A stretch of 8,752 bases of DNA from Thermoanaerobacterales bacterium (GTDB taxonomy: Bacteria; Bacillota; Thermosediminibacteria; Thermosediminibacterales; Tepidanaerobacteraceae): positions 1 through 8,752 of the forward strand of contig DUNY01000345.1 of assembly GCA_012839145.1 (NCBI GenBank). Direction: 5' to 3'. This document shows positions 7,381 to 8,752 of this stretch, piece by piece. Made by a program: the position numbers and the translations under genes. Every line of letters begins with the position of its first letter. The stretch's first letter is position 1. The notes under the pieces are model-generated. The model searched no databases. It was given only the letters and a program-made list of their open reading frames with translations, and was not told the DNA's origin.

Positions 7381-7386
7381 AGGGAG
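7381..7386 (+). promoter_or_regulatory. Shine-Dalgarno site deciding the TTG start at 7395
   Basis: AGGGAG ends on the first base of the in-frame GTG at 7386, so it cannot serve that codon. It is 8 nt before TTG 7395, which also gives a cleaner signal peptide beginning M-K-Y-I-K. Confidence 0.6.
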
Positions 7387-7394
7387 TGCTTAAC

Positions 7395-8192
7395 TTGAAA
7401 TACATAAAATTATTAATCTTTTTAGCTGTACTGACATCGTTGCTATTATTACCTCTAGCAACCGGAAGTGAGGGACAACCTACACAGGCCGTACAAGGAG
7501 GAAGCGTTCCAATTGAAAGCACACCTGAACAATCACATACACAACCTCCTATATCTGAGCCAGAGCCTGCGGAAATCTTTCCCAAAAACATGACTGTCCT
7601 TGACGCCGCTGAAACAACACCGGTAAATATCAAGGAATTGCCGTCCTCTGACTCTAAGAGTCTTGGGATAGTTTTTGGAGATTTAATGCAGATAGATGTA
7701 ATAAAGCACCTAGACAATGGATACTCGGAAGTTTCCACCTGGGACTACAAAAGTATGAAACCAATCCATGGTTTTGTTCCCACAAAATACATAAAAGAAG
7801 TCAAATTGAATGAAAAATATGGAATAATAGTGGAGTTAGGTGACCAGAAGGTACATATTTACGAGAATGACACCATTGTTAAGACATTTTTGTGCTCATC
7901 CGGTCTGGATGAAAACAGTTACTATACACCTAAAGGCCTGTACCGCATAGGTGGGCGCGGGGAGTCCTTTTTCAGCTCCAAGTACGGACAGGGGGCTCAC
8001 TATTGGGTAAGATTCAACAACAATTATCTTTTTCACAGCGTCCCCTTTGATGAAAATCAAAAAATTATCGAGGAGGAAGCGGCCAAACTGGGCCAAAAAG
8101 CCTCCCATGGGTGTATACGCCTTTCCATGGACGATGCCCTATGGTTTTACAGAAATATACCCCAGGGCACTCCGGTTATAATCAGGGATTGA
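7395..8192 (+). CDS. Secreted L,D-transpeptidase (YkuD family) with SH3b domain
   Basis: The 265-residue exported enzyme probably forms 3-3 cross-links or related modifications in peptidoglycan. A classical signal peptide (about 1-23: basic start, long leucine-rich core, ending near ATG) lacks a lipobox cysteine, so this is a secreted protein rather than a lipoprotein. A Pro/Gln/Ser/Glu-rich linker (about 25-62) leads to an SH3b-like wall-binding domain (about 66-136, ending GFVPTKYIKEV). The YkuD catalytic domain (about 140-265) has the conserved upstream histidine H214 in YLFHSVPF and the catalytic motif SHGCIRL, with H238, G239, nucleophile C240 and R242. All catalytic residues are present. 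The start is TTG 7395, chosen from the ribosome site. The 3' end overlaps the convergent M1 peptidase gene by 11 nt, and a likely terminator lies within that gene. Confidence 0.93.
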   Translation: MKYIKLLIFLAVLTSLLLLPLATGSEGQPTQAVQGGSVPIESTPEQSHTQPPISEPEPAEIFPKNMTVLDAAETTPVNIKELPSSDSKSLGIVFGDLMQIDVIKHLDNGYSEVSTWDYKSMKPIHGFVPTKYIKEVKLNEKYGIIVELGDQKVHIYENDTIVKTFLCSSGLDENSYYTPKGLYRIGGRGESFFSSKYGQGAHYWVRFNNNYLFHSVPFDENQKIIEEEAAKLGQKASHGCIRLSMDDALWFYRNIPQGTPVIIRD

Positions 8193-8752
8193 ACCATTTA
8201 TCATAGAAGCTCTCATCGAGGGCTTCATATTTTTTATTTTTCAGGAACTCTTTAAACTCTTCAAGATTTACATTTTTATACTTAAAGGTTTCTAGATAAG
8301 ATTGGAAAAAATTCAACAGGTTTTCTTCACCGATTTTATTTCGTAAGTCCTCATAAAATAATACACCGGATACATAAACCACCGCAAAATACTCTCGATG
8401 ATTTTTAAAAACCGGGAGGGGGTCCAACATATGACGAGGATTATTCTTTATAAAATCCACGGTGGTATCCACTTGCCTGCCGAAATAAGATTCTCTTCCC
8501 GGCTGTCCGTACCGCTTTTCAAAGTAATAGGCGGTAGAAAACTCAGTTATTCCTTCATCAATCCAAGGTTCATTTATCTGGTCATTTCCTACAAGATTGT
8601 ACCACCATTGATGAGCAACTTCATGGGCGGTTGATCTCTCAAGGGAAGTGTTGGATGTGTTTGGGTCTTTATATTTTGTAGAATCCATCATTATTAAAGT
8701 AGGAAATTCCATGCCTCCCGGATAATAGTTAGCTTCGGCAATCCTAAGCTCA
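8182..8752 (-). CDS. M1-family zinc metallopeptidase (aminopeptidase), C-terminal part, 5' truncated by window edge
   Basis: The gene reads leftward and its 5' end lies beyond the right edge: the frame stays open upstream of the ATG at 8712, continuing as ELRIAEANYYPGGMEFP. That stretch contains the GGMEFP equivalent of the GAMEN substrate-binding loop, so the ATG is internal. The zinc site is complete: HEVAHQWW (codons 8625-8602), 18 residues, then the third ligand glutamate in WIDEGITEF (codon 8554-8556). YVSGVLFYEDLRNKIG carries the tyrosine expected to stabilise the transition state. About 190 residues are visible, ending shortly after the catalytic core, so this is a short M1 enzyme lacking the large C-terminal helical domain of PepN. 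The N-terminus is unseen, so a signal peptide or anchor cannot be judged. It probably removes N-terminal amino acids from peptides. Confidence 0.93.
   Translation of the reverse strand, partial: ELRIAEANYYPGGMEFPTLIMMDSTKYKDPNTSNTSLERSTAHEVAHQWWYNLVGNDQINEPWIDEGITEFSTAYYFEKRYGQPGRESYFGRQVDTTVDFIKNNPRHMLDPLPVFKNHREYFAVVYVSGVLFYEDLRNKIGEENLLNFFQSYLETFKYKNVNLEEFKEFLKNKKYEALDESFYDKWFNP
8206..8235 (+). terminator. Probable terminator of the L,D-transpeptidase gene, inside the opposite-strand M1 gene
   Basis: GAAGCTCT (8206-8213) pairs with AGGGCTTC (8219-8226) as an 8-bp stem (one G-U pair) with a 5-nt loop. After three bases comes a run of six T residues (8230-8235), then A and more T. It starts 14 nt after the transpeptidase stop. 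The bases are simultaneously the last codons of the M1 gene. Confidence 0.55.

Noticed and set aside
1..8752. CRISPR array, insertion sequence, tRNA/rRNA or toxin-antitoxin pair
   Set aside because: No spaced direct repeats, transposase motifs, cloverleaf sequence or small gene pairs were seen; the gaps between genes are all under 190 nt and are accounted for by promoters, terminators or leaders.

Overview
The window is 8.75 kb of fairly A+T-rich chromosomal sequence. Strong AGGAGG-type Shine-Dalgarno sites, several TTG and GTG starts, short intrinsic terminators and the gene content point to a low-GC Gram-positive host, most likely an anaerobic Clostridia-type firmicute. That placement is inference; no rRNA or other marker is present. 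I see no tRNA, CRISPR array, insertion sequence or phage gene, so this looks like ordinary chromosome rather than a mobile island.

Region 1 (1-2229) is the end of a nickel-pincer-nucleotide cofactor operon in the order larE (3' part only), larB, larC. These three enzymes build the Ni-containing pyridinium-dithiocarboxylate cofactor of lactate racemase and other LarA-family enzymes. The genes are tightly packed: a 13-nt overlap, then a 2-nt gap. No larA is in view, so the client enzyme must lie outside the window. Region 2 (2230-3884) is gltX, glutamyl-tRNA synthetase, with its own sigma70-like promoter and an intrinsic terminator.

Region 3 (3885-7281) carries a 500-residue membrane protein that fuses a phytol/dolichol-kinase-like domain to a DUF92 (VTE6-like) domain, followed by a membrane-anchored PHP metallohydrolase of the CehA/McbA type. 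The start of the PHP gene is preceded by a long imperfect hairpin that buries the whole Shine-Dalgarno sequence; this is the most unusual non-coding feature here. Region 4 (7282-8752) has a secreted SH3b plus L,D-transpeptidase and, convergent to it, the C-terminal part of an M1-family zinc aminopeptidase whose 5' end runs off the right edge. The two overlap by 11 nt at their 3' ends, and the likely terminator of the transpeptidase sits inside the peptidase coding sequence.

Regions 3 and 4 share an envelope theme (prenyl-lipid phosphorylation, surface phosphoesterase, peptidoglycan cross-linking), but only proximity supports a functional link. I found no clear evidence of a wholly new multi-gene system. 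The best leads are the leader hairpin at 5568-5629 and the fused two-step prenol-kinase candidate beside it.
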